This document shows, piece after piece, positions 36,701 to 48,875 of a stretch of 64,000 nt of DNA. A program made the position numbers and the translations under genes. A model generated the notes under the pieces. That model did not search any database. It was not told the origin of the DNA and worked only from the letters and a program-made list of their open reading frames with translations. Numbering within the stretch: position 1 is the first letter of the stretch; the number at the start of each line of letters is the position of its first letter. This DNA is from Stromatinia cepivora (lineage: Eukaryota; Ascomycota; Leotiomycetes; Helotiales; Sclerotiniaceae). Where the stretch lies: assembly GCA_014898415.1 (NCBI GenBank), contig RCTD01000007.1:124001-188000 (forward strand), given 5' to 3'.

Positions 36701-37750
36701 TTTAAAACCGAACTTTTTACGCATATGCAAGGAGCAATGCCTGGTGGCGGTTTCAATCTGAAAATAGGAGATTCGATTGAGTATGCCAAGAAGCCTAATA
36801 AGATGCAGTTAATTAAGGTGGTGAAAGACTCTCAACAGCATCAAGATCACTACAAGAGTGCTACTATCCACACCCAAGCAGGCGAGCCACCCAATTCTCG
36901 ATCAAAGGCTTTGCCAAAAGGCAAGCCTGTCGCGCCAAAGCCATTCACCTCAGGTCGCCTCATCAAGCCCGGAGGACCAGGAGGACGACCATCAAAATTG
37001 ACGAACGGAAATCGACCAACTCCCAAGCCAATTCCTGCACCTGCTGCAGCAAGACCTGTATCTGCTGCCAACCCTGTCGCAGCCTCTATTCCAGTGCACA
37101 CAAGGAATACTTCAGTACAATCGACACAATCTACTAGAGCTGTACCACCTCCTCCACCACCGGCTCCACCAGCTCCTCCTCCAGCTCCAGTATCGAAGGA
37201 ACCTCAGTACCGCGTTCTCTACGAGTTCGCTGGACAGAGTGCTAATGAATTTTCCTTGAAGAAGGGTGAGATAGTGACTGTTCTTCAAAAGGAAACAAAT
37301 GGTAAGCTTATTCTAAAGATTGCATGATAAGTACGATCATACTAACAATGAACAGGCTGGTGGCTCACCAAGAACGTCCGTGGTCAAGGTTGGGCGCCCA
37401 CTGCTTATCTGGAAGAAGTGACACCACCACCACCTCCTCCTGTCGCCACACGTCCAACACCACCACCGGCCCCTGGACCTCCGAAGATGAATGGTACGAA
37501 TGGTGCTGCTATTCGCTCCAAACCTACCCCTCCTGCACCGCCGGCCAAACGCCCAGCAGCGGGTCGGAAACCAGCTCCTCCGCCAGCGCCTCGCGATTCT
37601 GGAATGAGTATCTCTAGCAATGGAAGTGGTAATAACAGTGGCCGAAGCACTCCAACTCCAAGCCTAGCTGGTGGTCTAGCCGAAGCCTTACGAGCGAGAC
37701 AAAGCGCGATGCAAGGGAACACTAAAAGAGAAGACGAAGACGATTGGTAG
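33754..37750 (+). CDS. myoA: Class I myosin (Myo1/MyoA)
   Basis: Actin-based motor at endocytic patches and hyphal tips that also activates Arp2/3. Exons 33754-33756, 33825-34028, 34110-34155, 34207-34262, 34319-37301 and 37356-37750 give 1,228 aa, the normal fungal length. The first coding exon is the ATG alone (intron donor GTATGG, branch ACTAAT), producing [11 protein letters not shown], as in relatives. Motor domain: P-loop GESGAGKT (residues 132-139), switch [11 protein letters not shown], switch II DIYGFE. Then IQ motifs ([25 protein letters not shown]), a basic TH1 tail, a Pro/Ala-rich TH2, an SH3 domain ([20 protein letters not shown], completed across the last intron as WWLTKN...[10 protein letters not shown]), and the acidic end EDEDDW that binds Arp2/3. 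Confidence 0.95.
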
Positions 37751-38780
37751 ACAAGGAAGGAATCGAAATCATATGGTGAGAATTTTTCAAACAGTCGAGA
37801 CGAGAAAAGAGAGAAGAGAGATTGAAGCAGGCTGGTATAATGCAGATACAATGAAGCTATGAAGCAATAGATAGATGATAAGCGTAGCGACACCATTGTT
37901 TTTTGGTTTTTTACATACAATCTGGCGGGTTTAGGATTGGTGGCACTTTTCTGCAATACAAATCCTTGTTTTGAGACATGACATGGCATGGTTTGCAATG
38001 ATGCTGATGCCGATGCCGATGCATTGCATACAGCGGAGAGCATTTCTGATATAGAAGGAAAGCAACCGAGAACGCGAGTTTTAGAGTTTGAATTTGGGTT
38101 TGGGTGTAGATAAATGGAATGTAGTGCAGTGCAGTGCAGTGGGGTGGGTGGATGGATGGATGGATGGGTCTCAATAGATAGGGAGAGGGCAATACTTTAT
38201 TTGTATACAAAGTTGTGTTTTAAATATCTATTCATAGAGTTTATTTTCAATTTGATTTTGATTTGATTTGATGGTACGAGAGTAGAAGTAGAAGTAGAAG
38301 TAGTAGAGGTATTTTTATTCGTTTCTCTGGATTTCTTTCTTTCCATGGTGAGGACTTCCTATAATTGCAAGATGATGATGGATTAAAGGTAGGTAGGTAT
38401 ATACTTGAATGGACAGAGTAAAGTGACTGAGTAGAGTAATAAGTGACTGAGCAGTGATAGGTAGGAGGTAGGAAATGACAACCATGTTTCTATCGAAGAA
38501 CCTCCTATAGAGAGGCCTTAAGATATAAGATGCTATTGCTAGGTAGACATTGATGGATCACTAGCTACCTACTCACTTAATTTATCTCATCTCATTTGGT
38601 CTCATGCCGTGTTCAAACCAACCCTACCCCTAAAGAGATTAAGGAAAACCCATAACCCTGATATGACGCATGTATTCCTCAAAATGTCCCAAAAACGTCA
38701 GAGTGGGCCGTGAGCCCTTAAGAGAATATAAGAAATGATTCCATTGTGATCGTGATCTCCATGTTCAAATATAGAAAAAA
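37751..38780. other. Convergent intergenic region (myosin and mS38 3' ends)
   Basis: Holds the 3' UTRs of two convergent genes. Short simple repeats are present: GTGCAGTGCA/GGATGGAT (about 38120-38166), AGTAGAAGTAGA (about 38280-38312) and TAGGTAGG (about 38390). The antisense frame at 37405-38043 is a shadow of the myosin proline-rich tail. No gene seen. Confidence 0.7.
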
Positions 38781-39888
38781 CTAATTACGATCTAATCTTC
38801 GTCTCAAATTCCTCGTCCGGCGCATCAGCTTCTTGTACTTGTGTTTCTTCATCTTTAGTTTCCGCTGTCTCTTCACACTAATGGCCCACATGGTCGCTCG
38901 CTCCCTACGACGGATTCTCGAGCGTTCGAGATAACTTCTGGATGGGTCTTCTGATACTATTGGACCGCTTTCCGCTGTGTATGTAACTTCACCGTTTGCG
39001 TCGGTGGATTCGTTGATTGTAAGGAGGGTATGGTAGGTGCGTTGTTGGGGGAGATGCGCTTCCTCGTGTTCGGCTGCGGCTTCTGCACCGGCGGCAAGCG
39101 ATTCTTCTGTGCTCATAGGGACAGGCGCGGGTGGAGGGGAGAATGGTGTGTATTTGCGGGCGTACACTGAGCGGGGTAGTTCGTTGACATTGTCGAGATG
39201 TTGTACTCTGTAGGAATCAGCGGTGATTCCGGCGCGGAGCTCATCCGTTTCTTCGTTCCATTGATCTTGAATATTAAGTTGTTTGAGGGACCCTGTGGCC
39301 GAGTCGAGAGATTGAAGTGTATTCGATAGTGTGGCTATCACTTCTTGCGATTTATTTGATCGTGTTCGTGGGTGGAAGATAGCGGCGAATGCTTCATCAG
39401 TTACGGCTTTAGGAAAGTTCATAGTAAGGGATATGGGTCTATGAAGGGAGAAGAATGCGGAAGCGGCAATTTCTGCAATATATACGTTAGAGCATTTTCT
39501 GTAAATGTATGAAGTCTGCCGACTCACGATTTGGCGCAATGTGACTGGTACTAGGCACGCTAGGTAAATTATGCATGGTATCGTCTTTCTTTGCAGAACT
39601 TGTTGAAGCATCCTTTGCCTTTTTTCTCCCCGCTTTAGAGGCTTTCTTCTCGCCATCAGGTCTTGCTTGTGATGGTGATGCAGGAACAGCCTGCCCTTCC
39701 GCTACTCCCTTTGATCCATCTGCCGGGCTTGAGGGTTTCGACGAAGAAGAGGAGGATAATCGACGCTGATGGCAACGGAATGAAAGGGCTTGATAGGTAG
39801 CAGCTCGTGGTGCGACACTGTGAATAGGAAGTATTATCGGTAATGGTGGTGCTGTCAGAGCAGCTCTTCGAACGGAGGAGGAAAACAT
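38781..39888 (-). CDS. Mitochondrial small ribosomal subunit protein mS38 (Cox24/AURKAIP1 family)
   Basis: Component of the mitochondrial ribosome small subunit. Exons 39528-39888 and 38781-39472 (55-nt intron, GTGAGT...TTGCAG) sum to 350 aa. The N-terminus is a typical presequence (MFSSSVRRAALTAPP, Ser/Arg-rich to about residue 50). A low-complexity Lys/Ala/Ser stretch and a variable middle follow. The family signature is the extreme C-terminus: SVKRQRKLKMKKHKYKK then RTRNLRRRLDRN, highly basic as in all mS38 proteins (Pfam DUF1713). An internal ATG in exon 2 (MNFPKAV) would lose the targeting peptide, which supports the two-exon model. Confidence 0.88.
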
Positions 39889-41170
39889 CCTTTTTCACAA
39901 TAGGGGAGTTTCGTCGATCTCCAGAAGATATTTGACTCTGAAGCCCTTATCTTAGTTTCCTTGTTCTGTTCCATAAGCCAGACCGCTAAGAATTAGACGC
40001 CTGCGCCAAATTGATATTCACGTGATCGGATTTCGCCACATCGCTGAGTCCTTGTCTTGGTAAAACATTTTGCAGTAGGAACTCTTAAAAAGAGCTTACT
40101 TAAATAAGGAGATAATACTTAATTAGGTATAAATCATACCTCATAACGTCCAAACAGCCAGAGGTCCCGGAGTTCGATATATCCAATAGGAGTTATTCAA
40201 TTTCCGTTTGTGGTATCAGAGCAAGGAGTTTTACAACTAGCTGGCACCTTCCGTCCCGTGGTGCAGCATTTGCATAACACATCTTGCGGCCAACGTGATC
40301 AAGACAGTTGGTACATTCGTCCTATGTGCGCTGATGATTGGCCCTTAAAGATCTATACAAGGTCGCCTTATTTATATTGATATATTACAATAATGAGGCG
40401 TAATGATTTTGATTGGTTAGAGAGAGTACTTGGATCATCGCTAAACATGTAAGTGAAGGGGTAAGTTGAGGTCATCGTGATATTTATATCTACTCCGTAT
40501 GGGAATTTATACTCATGGATCGAGGTTCATTGTATATATAGCAACTTTTCAAATACGCATCGCATCTAGTCTCTACTGATCATTTCCAGATGTATAACCA
40601 TAAAGCATTAGCTGCCTATGAAGCCAGTGAAAGGAGCGCAGCAGTGAAAAGAACTCCAGAACAATGCGTCCAATAGTTCGGATTGTAGTCCAACAATACG
40701 AGACTTTCAAATAGAAAAAATCATTTCAATCAGAACGTAGTCCAGACTATTAGAAACACTGTTCAAGAAGACTCGGCAACCAGGTCTAATGATATCTACA
40801 TTGCACGCTGGCAGCACTGTTGCGCATAAGTTAATTGAACAATCATAGACTTATAGTTTTATTTCGAAACCCCTTTGTGTCTCATGTAGTAGTTGCAATC
40901 CATCGTATATGGCTGTGCAGTAATTCCGTCTGACTGGCTAGTCGGATACTCAGGTCACTATTTTGATCAAATAACCGAACGTTATCAGTAGTGTCAGATA
41001 TTTTTTGTGAGAACGGAGAGATATTGGGATGTTTGAGGAATTGGATGGTGATTGTTACTGGATATCAAAGTGACCTTATTACATTGGAATACAAACATTC
41101 AAAGTTTCTCTCGATAATGGCCACAAGATATAAGTAAAACATGAACGTTTTCAATTCGCTTTAGCTACTA
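39889..41170. other. Intergenic region left of the MITE
   Basis: The mS38 promoter probably lies next to 39889. I see no credible coding frame, RNA gene or repeat from 39950 to 41160. Confidence 0.6.
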
Positions 41171-41592
41171 CTCAGGCGGGGTACAAAAGAAGCATATGCG
41201 AAATTAGAATCATTATCATTCCTTCAAATCTTAATATAATTCATTGAAAATTTATAATATTATAATTTGTATAATAATATATATATCATTTGAATTTTGT
41301 ATTATTCAAATCAATATTGAAAGAACAATAACTATTTGAATTTATAAATTTTATAAATTTCTATATTTATATTTCGAATATCATTATTTTATTAAAATTT
41401 GATATTTTATGTTTTAAATTTCTAATATAACAAAATGAAGATTTCTTTATTCATTAATCAATTGAAATTCTATAAAATCTTATACATTTATTTAAATATC
41501 ATTTAATAAACTTAAAAGGTTAAAGAAAATCACTTATTTTCATAGGGTAAATTCGCTTATTTTGCGTATGCTTCTTTTGTGCCCCGCCTGAG
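41171..41592. mobile_element. MITE with 36-bp terminal inverted repeats and TA target duplication
   Basis: The ends begin CTCAGGCGGGG and continue ACAAAAGAAGCATA..GC.AAAT on both sides in inverted orientation. The 36-bp arms differ at only four or five sites, three of them C/T or G/A. TA dinucleotides flank both ends (41169-41170, 41593-41594), the duplication made by Tc1/mariner/Fot1-type transposases. The 422-bp interior is strongly AT-rich and non-coding, so the element is non-autonomous. It stands alone in otherwise mixed-composition intergenic DNA between mS38 and the glycine-rich gene. Confidence 0.87.
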
Positions 41593-41709
41593 TAGGTATT
41601 TCATTGCTTCATAAAAACTATACGATCATAAATCATCCTCCCATCCTAGCACCGAATATTTTCCCCATCCATCTATCCATCCATCCATCGATACACATCC
41701 AGGAATCCC

Positions 41710-42891
41710 TTACATAAATTTACTAGCCAACCCCATCAATCCACTCATACCACCCGAGCTTCCACCCGAGCTTCCGCCTCCCTGACTCTTCATGTACATC
41801 TTGAGAGCCATTTCACCTGCTTGTTGAACAACGCTTTCCTTGGAAGAACCGGAGGAGACATTTCCTTGGCTGCTTTGCTGATCGAATAATTTGCTGGCTT
41901 GTGCCATTGCCATTCCAACAAATGCATTTTGAGAGTTTCCGGATGAAGAGTTGCCGGATGAGCCACCGTTAAACATCTTGAGTGCCTGCATTGCTGCGGC
42001 ACTACCCATGCTGGATGAAGATGCAGAGCCGCCAGAAGAACTACCACCGCCATAGAATTGTTTGTGGGAGTTTACGGCTTCTGATTTAATGTTAGCACAT
42101 TCTCCGGGTGTCATCAGGCTAGAATCATTGCCGTACCTTCCTCGTCAACATCCTGGTTACTGATTTTGCTCTTGTTCTTACCCAAATAACCCAAGACACT
42201 AGAAAACATGCTCGAATCGCCAGAGTCACCGGAGTGCTGTGCAGCATGATGAGCTGCACCATTCAAATCCTCATCATCGGCACCATATCCTCCACCGCCA
42301 CCGTATGGATTATTACCACTTCCTCCATATTTCTCATCGCGACCACCGTGACGGACTTCTTCTTGTCCTCCTTGTCCGCCACCTGAATAATAGCTTTGAG
42401 CCTCACCACCTCCTTGACGACGATCTTCGTTGAAGTTTCCACCACCAAATGCCGCACCAGGTCCGCTAGCACCACCGTGGTGACCCTCTCTTCTCTCTAT
42501 AGGTATGTGTGAGCTTGAGCTTGTTGTAGGAAGAAGTAGGATTGGATATTGTAAAATTACCTTCACCACCATATCCACCACCTTGTTGACCACCATATCC
42601 GCCACCTTGCTGACCACCATATCCACCATCTTGTCTTCCCTCACCACCATATCCGCCACCCTGTTGTCCACCATAGCTGTCCTCATCTCTGCGGCCGTGA
42701 TGGCCTTCTCTTCTCTCTGCAATTCCACATTAGCATTGTCTATCCTATGCTTGCATCTCAAAATTCAAGGTTCGTCTACCTTCACCATATCCGCCACCTT
42801 GCTGACCACCATATCCACCACCTTGTCTTCCCTCACCACCATATCCTCCACCTTGCTGACCACCGTAACCCTCGTTTCCGCATCCTGACAT
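41710..42891 (-). CDS. Glycine-rich protein, DUF7721-like ('beta-flanking' type)
   Basis: Four exons (42780-42891, 42561-42716, 42137-42496, 41710-42080) sum to 332 aa starting MSGCGNEGYGGQQGGGYGG. The N-half is built of YGGQQGGGYGG and GEGRQGGGYGG repeats; the middle ends in SMFSSVLGYLGKNKSKIS; the C-half has an alanine/serine helix region with repeats of AMQALKMFNG, AQASKLFD and AGEMALKMYM. Similar fungal proteins are annotated with DUF7721; their function is unknown and may be stress-linked. Exons 2 and 3 begin alike (EERREGHHG) after like-phased introns, pointing to exon duplication. Open frames read through the introns and would wrongly split this into three genes. Confidence 0.82.
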
Positions 42892-44655
42892 GATTGCTAT
42901 TATTTTATTCGATTCGATTTGCGTTGAACTGATGCTATTGAGATAATAAATACTGTTAGTCAAGAACAGAGAGATCGGAAGGCTGGCTACATGTATTTTG
43001 TTGAGGCGGCTTGTGCGGGGTAGAGCTAAAGTTCTTACCAACCAGCAACATGATACTGTTTCTCTGGGAACAACTTACTAGATTTATTGACTTTTGCAGT
43101 AAAGATTAATTCTCGTGAAGTATTGTTGAAGATGTGTTAAATTGTTGAGTTGAAGAGAGAATAGTCGTTCAAGGCCGAACAGGAATAGAATCTTGATATA
43201 TTCTTAAGCGGGAACAAGTGAAATCAACCGAGCTGGATTCCGATGATGACGTTTTTGTGGTGGGGTAGCTGAAACTCCTATTAGTGTGGAGCGAACATGT
43301 TCGGTTGATTGGTTGATTGTTGTATGCTGTGTAACACTTTCAGCTTGCCTGTTTGGAGTGAAATATCTAGAGGTCAGGTGATATTCTTTATCCAAGGCCG
43401 GCCGATGATGACATTTTTCTACATGCTTAATGCAACATCGGTTGAAGCATATATCAAGATAATAGTGATAATTTTGTTGAAAAACCACAAGACTAACATC
43501 CATTTAATAGAAATGAGAAAACAACTTCCAATGCCTGTTCTAGCGAGACGACAAGTAATGTTATCTATACAATGTAAATCCTTACTTACCACTCCAGTCA
43601 TCCCACATTTTCTAGCGTAGTGTAATAGATGCAGCCCTACCAGCGATCAACCTCCTTCATCTACATGCGCATTTAATCAGTGAAGAATCATATCAGGTCA
43701 ATCCAGATCTACAGGTAGCATATATAAAAGTGGAGTGTAAAGACTTTGAAGATTTGAACATGCCAGCCCTGCTGGAATAGTAACGAATCCTCCAAACCGT
43801 ATCCCGTCGCTTCTGCCCATTTTAACCTTTATTCGGAGCTAGTTTTCTGCTCTCGAGAGAAAGTTTGTGAGTGGACTGGATGTATATCATCAGACTATTG
43901 GGTGTATTACATGTCAAAATAAGCAATCTCATTTGCTATAACTCGTGGAAAGTATTTCTGAATAAATCACAAGAACACCAATCCCTTTCATACTATTCGA
44001 TGTAACAAACGCCACTACAAAAATGCATTGTGAGAAGAAGCCCTTAACCATCACGGAGGACGTTCATCCAGCAACCGAACAGTTTCCCCGAAAATACTCC
44101 ATCAGATACAATATGCAATTTGTAAATCGAAACGACTTTGAAGAGAAGAATTGTTAGGTTTCACTCATGTAATTAATATAAGAAAAAGCTATCAGGATTC
44201 TTATTTCACTGGAAAATGAGACGGTAGATGGATGCACTGGGTAAGCCATTTTGCACCTACCCGAAGCTCCCGAAAATTCTCCCATTAAAGCGGGAGATTG
44301 ACTCTACTCCTGAATTAGTCTCAGAATTGTGCTGTGAAGACATGCTTAGAAACCCATAACGTATTTGATAACTAATTCGACTGGTCAGCGGAAAGTTTGA
44401 GAAGAAATCTTGGGGATTGATGAGCATGAGCATCTCAAACTTTTAGAGTGATTGCGATTAATATTATTTTACTAGAAGTAGTGAGGTAGGTATTCGTAAA
44501 ATGGGGTGCATCTAAGCCCCTTATTCATTTAACCTTCCATGTTTCTAACATAATCCCTGATTTCCACAACGCCGTGATATCCCTTTAAATGAAAAGAAAA
44601 CCATTCATACCCCGGCCCTCGTCAAATCATAAAGCACCACCCACAACCCAACCCC
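42892..44655. other. Intergenic region, no supported gene
   Basis: Includes the upstream region of the glycine-rich gene (pyrimidine-rich leader near 42900-42960). Frames at 43204-43503 and 43309-43620 overlap on opposite strands and show no domain. Nothing else is recognisable up to the 3' end of the MFS gene. Confidence 0.6.
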
Positions 44656-46674
44656 TCAATTCTTCTCCGCAGACTCCACATTACCCCTCTTCTCCTCCTT
44701 CAACCCCTGCAACGTCTTATGTTCCACCTCCAACGAATACCCCTTCACAAAAAGACTCGACACCAACCCCGCTCCACACAACGCACACATAACAATCCAA
44801 ACCATCTTCAACGAATCCGCATACGCCTCCTTCAACTGACTTTTTTTCAATCCCACCTCCATTTCCCTGATCAACTCCACCAACGCCGTAGCATCTTTAC
44901 TATATTCCATCGCCATATCCTTCAACAACGGATAAGAAAGAAGATTCTCCCTAATCTGATTTTGAAACACCACGCCCCCGATAGCAACACCAATAGCTTG
45001 ACCAAATACACGATCAAAAGCATAGAAAGCAGCCGCGTGACCGGCATCTTGAGGGCGGGAAGCGGCTTGGTTTCCTAGTGACATGGAGGGAAATAACATA
45101 CCAGTACCGATTGAGATGGGGACGTTGAGGAATATCCATTGTACGATTGAAGTGGAGGGTTTGAGGAGACAGAGGAGACCTGTTCCGAAGGTTGCGAAGG
45201 TCCAGCCTGTCCAGAGGGCCCAACGATATCGACCGGTTTTGGCGACTAGGACGCCAACTATTACGGACATCGGCTTGTGGATTTTAGTTGAAGTGTGATT
45301 ATATAACGTATAACATGGGGAACTTACAGCAACAAAACTAGTCTCAGGTAAAACTGCTACACCCGAAATAATTGGTGTGTACCCCTGAACAGCTTCATAG
45401 TATAAAGGAAGATAGTACAACAAAGACCAAAGAACCATTCCATGAACCAGAGTTTGGAAATATATAAAGATTGTCGACCATGTACCAAAAATGCTGAAGC
45501 GAATAATAGGCTCTACATTATCCCCTGGTAGGAGTTCTCCTTCAGAATCGAATGCTCGATCTGAGAGTCGTTTTTCATAGAATGAGAATCCGACGAGTCC
45601 TGCGGCTCCTATCAAGAGAGGGAAAAGCACTCGCCATGAATCCCATGCGTACATAACACCACCTATTTTAGAGTTAGCATCTGCGATTTGAGCTTCGGGT
45701 GATATTCATACCCCATGTAATAGGAATCAAGAAAGAAATTGTTGAAGAAATAAAGATGACAGAGCCAAACCAGTCGAATCTCTTAATCTTTGCTAATAGA
45801 TTTCCTGGTGTACGTCTAATTTTGAGGAAGAGAATGATAGCTATTGCGCCTGATACAATGATAGGGATGTTAATCCAAAAGATCCATCTCCAAGAGACAT
45901 CTTCTGCAAAAGCTAAAGAAGTTCATTAGACCGGTGGCATTTCTGAAAGTATAAGTAGAAACTTACCACCGCCCATCAGTGGACCTCCTACACTTCCAAT
46001 AGCCCAAATACTACCTATATATACGATTAGCTAATGCACTTGTAAATTATGAGACAAAACCAGACCCATATAACCAAAATAAGCACCTCTCACACTAAGA
46101 GGAACCAAATCCGTAACCAGAACCTCGCCCAAAGACAGAATTCCTCCCCCGCCAATTCCCTGAATACTTCTACCCACAAGCCTATCAACCCATCAGTAAA
46201 TGCACTTTCAACATACCGAAAATCTACAAACATCAAAGTAAAATTATTCGCAACAGCCGCTAAAATCGATCCAATACCAAATAATAGAGCCGAGCTAAGA
46301 ATTAATTCTTTCCTCCCGAATACATGACTTAACCCCGCAATAACAGGTTGAGAAACTGCACTTGTGAGAAGGAAACTCGTTCCGGACCAAAAGGCTTCGA
46401 TGGCTGTTCCTCTAAGCTTGGAGGTTATGATGGGAAGAGCGATACTAAGGGATGTAGCGTCGAGTGCTGCAGCAAGTGTAATGAGACATATGGAGGAAAA
46501 AGCGAGGATGAAAGCGGTTGTTGGTTTGAATTCGATTTTGGGTTCTGGAGTTATGGCGTCTATGGTCGACTTCTCCTGAGTAGTAATGGGAATATTCGAA
46601 ATACTTGTATTTGAAGACTTTTGATGTGTGGTCGTGAAAGCATTGGGAGCTGAAGTTTCTATAGACCCGACCAT
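44656..46674 (-). CDS. MFS drug/toxin efflux transporter (DHA2-like, 14 TM)
   Basis: Proton-coupled exporter of the plasma membrane. Six exons (46217-46674, 46066-46169, 45967-46014, 45712-45912, 45328-45662, 44656-45273) sum to 587 aa, the usual size of this subfamily. A hydrophilic N-terminus precedes many hydrophobic segments. Motif-A-like GLSHVFGRKELIL, motif-B-like RSIQGIGGGG, motif-C-like [26 protein letters not shown] and LDATSLSIALPII (the TM1 signature) are present. The first intron acceptor is the least certain (47 nt with acceptor GGGTAG; an earlier AG also keeps frame). The last intron is 54 nt and in frame. Substrate unknown. Divergent from the palmitoyltransferase gene. Confidence 0.88.
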
Positions 46675-47459
46675 GGTAAGAAGGCATGAAATGTGGTGCG
46701 TTGAGTCTGATATGAGATATAGAATCCTGATGGTACAGGAACGACTCGACGCTTGAATAAAAGATAGAATTGACTTAATCCACACAGAGTGGAGGTAACT
46801 AACGACATACAAACCTGGGCATCCTATCTCTATATAACATCCAGGCCTAAGCCAAGCGATTCATGAAGACGAAAATGTATTCTGGACCCCTAGCCATCAT
46901 CAAAAAATGGAGACATCTAATCGCAAGACCCAGAACCAAAAACTACATCCCTACCAACCACATCTCACCATTCTAAACCTACTCTAGCGTTCCATGAAAC
47001 CATTGATTCTTCCAACCAACGGCCTTAGAAGCCCACTTTTGACTCCATCTCCATTAACGACTGATGCACTCGCACCTTGTCAAAGAATCTTTCCATGCGA
47101 ACCATGCATTATTTCTTTAACCTACTTGACGATTCATCTCCATTTCCCCACCAAAGTTTCCTTTGTAACATTGCTCCGTTTCGCTCGTTCGTATAAAAAT
47201 CCTTGCTACACGTGACTCACTACAAGTAGCGAGATACTAGTCCGCGCCAACCAGACCAAAGCTTCGCTTCGCTTCGGATCTAATCTGATAAATATCCGAG
47301 CAGGCTAAATCGAACGAGGCTGTAAGGCTACATGCTGAATAAACTCAGTTCCGTTACACGAAGCGAATTCAAGGGGATTGATTACTCATTCTCCTTTTCC
47401 CTCAATACCTACTCACTCGCAGGTATCAACTATCTATTAATGTAAAGATCAATCCAAAC
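46675..47459. other. Shared upstream region of the MFS and palmitoyltransferase genes
   Basis: 785 bp between divergent starts. No coding signal. A short GCTTCGCTTCG repeat lies near 47262-47275. Promoter elements for both genes presumably lie here; I see no specific binding site that I can name. Confidence 0.6.
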
Positions 47460-48875
47460 ATGACGCATCCGCGTCTTCTATCACGATGTCGAATCAAATC
47501 AATATCCGATCTCGCACAACCATTCTGTTATTTCCACATGTCATTTTTAACATATGGATCTCAGATATTATTTCATTACTTGGAGCCTAGTCCCTTGAGT
47601 AGGAAGGAGGTGGTGATTTTTAATATGTGTGCGTGGGCGATGATGTGGTGTTATTATCAGACGTGTCATGTTGATCCGGGGAAAAAGGGTTGGGTTGATA
47701 AGGTGAAGATTGATGGGGATGGGGTTGAGAAGGTTGCTGGGGAGGGTGGAGGAGAAGAGGAGATTGAGGGGAAGAATGTGAGATGGTGTAAGAAATGTGA
47801 TGCGGTGAAGCCGTCTAGGGCTCATCATTGTAAACAATGTAAACGGTATGTTTCTCGCTCTGTAAAACTCGTCGTGTAATCGGGCATACTAACTTCTTAA
47901 AGTTGCATTCCGAAAATGGATCATCATTGCCCATGGACAAATAATTGCGTCTCTCACACTACATTCCCTCACTTTATCCGCTTTCTCTTCTATGCCGTCC
48001 TCTCTATCACAATTCTCAGCATCTTCCTCTTCACGCGTCTCTCTTATGTCATCTCGGAAAGTACTCTCCCATCCTACCTCGGACCCTCCACCACATCCCT
48101 CACCATGCTCTTCATAATCTGCTGTTCCAACGGACTCTCCCTCTTCGCCATGTCCCTCCTCCTTATCCGCACCGCCTACTCCCTCACTACAAACATGTAC
48201 ATGATCGAAGCCTGGGAGATCGAACGCCATGATGCCCTAATCGAACGCTCAAAGACGCGCAATATGCGAGGCTATGTATATGCGAACGGGGGACGGAAAG
48301 TGCGAGTCGAGAAGGTGGAATTTCCATTCGATATAGGAATTTGGGAGAATATTGTACAAGGGATGGGAACGGCGAATGTGTTGATGTGGTTTAATCCCCT
48401 TGCGGGAGGACCCAGTGTGGATAGTGCGGGGAAATGGGAAGAAAATGGTTTTAATGATAAAGAAGGCATGTGGCCACCTCCAGATCCGGATAAGTTGGGA
48501 AGGAGAGCCGGATGTAATGGAGTGGAAACATATCCGCTAGAAGAGAAGGTATATGGGAGTGTAGAGGAGGAAAGAGATGCTTTTAAAAAGAGACAAGAGG
48601 CCGATTTGAAACGATGGAAGAAAGATGATATGGATACCATGAGTACTGGTGGAGATGGATACTATGAAGAAGAAGACGAGGATGAGGACGAGGATGACAA
48701 GTATGTAAGCGAATATGAAGGGGTACTCGATGGGGAAGAAGGATGGACCAACTCAGAGGGTGATAGGTTGAGGGATTTTGGGGTAGATGAAGAAGCGGAT
48801 ATTATGGATGAGGATGATATACCATTAGGAGAACTTATACGGCGACGTAAAGCAAGGAATTTTGAATCGGCTTAG
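47460..48875 (+). CDS. pfa4: DHHC palmitoyltransferase, Pfa4-like
   Basis: Zinc-dependent S-acyltransferase of the ER membrane; yeast Pfa4 palmitoylates chitin synthase Chs3. Exons 47460-47845 and 47903-48875 (57-nt intron, branch ACTAAC) give 452 aa. The cysteine-rich domain reads WCKKCDAVKPSRAHHCKQC, then across the intron RCIPKMDHHCPWTNNCV with the catalytic DHHC. TM segments flank it (FLTYGSQILFHYLEP region, MCAWAMMWCYYQTC; then FIRFLFYAVLSITILSIFLF and LTMLFIICCSNGLSLFAMSLLL). The TTxE-like NMYMIEAWE follows, then a long acidic tail with EEEDEDEDEDD. The N-terminal 20 residues are atypical for TM1 (SDLAQPFCYFH), so a different first exon is possible. Confidence 0.88.

Noticed and set aside
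34319..37327. Myosin starting at the internal ATG of the long open frame and ending at 37327
   Set aside because: That model lacks the N-terminal part of the motor and truncates the SH3 domain; upstream exons and a last intron restore both.
42114..43041. Separate glycine-rich genes
   Set aside because: Frame changes coincide with GT-AG introns of matching phase; the four exons sum to one 332-aa protein.
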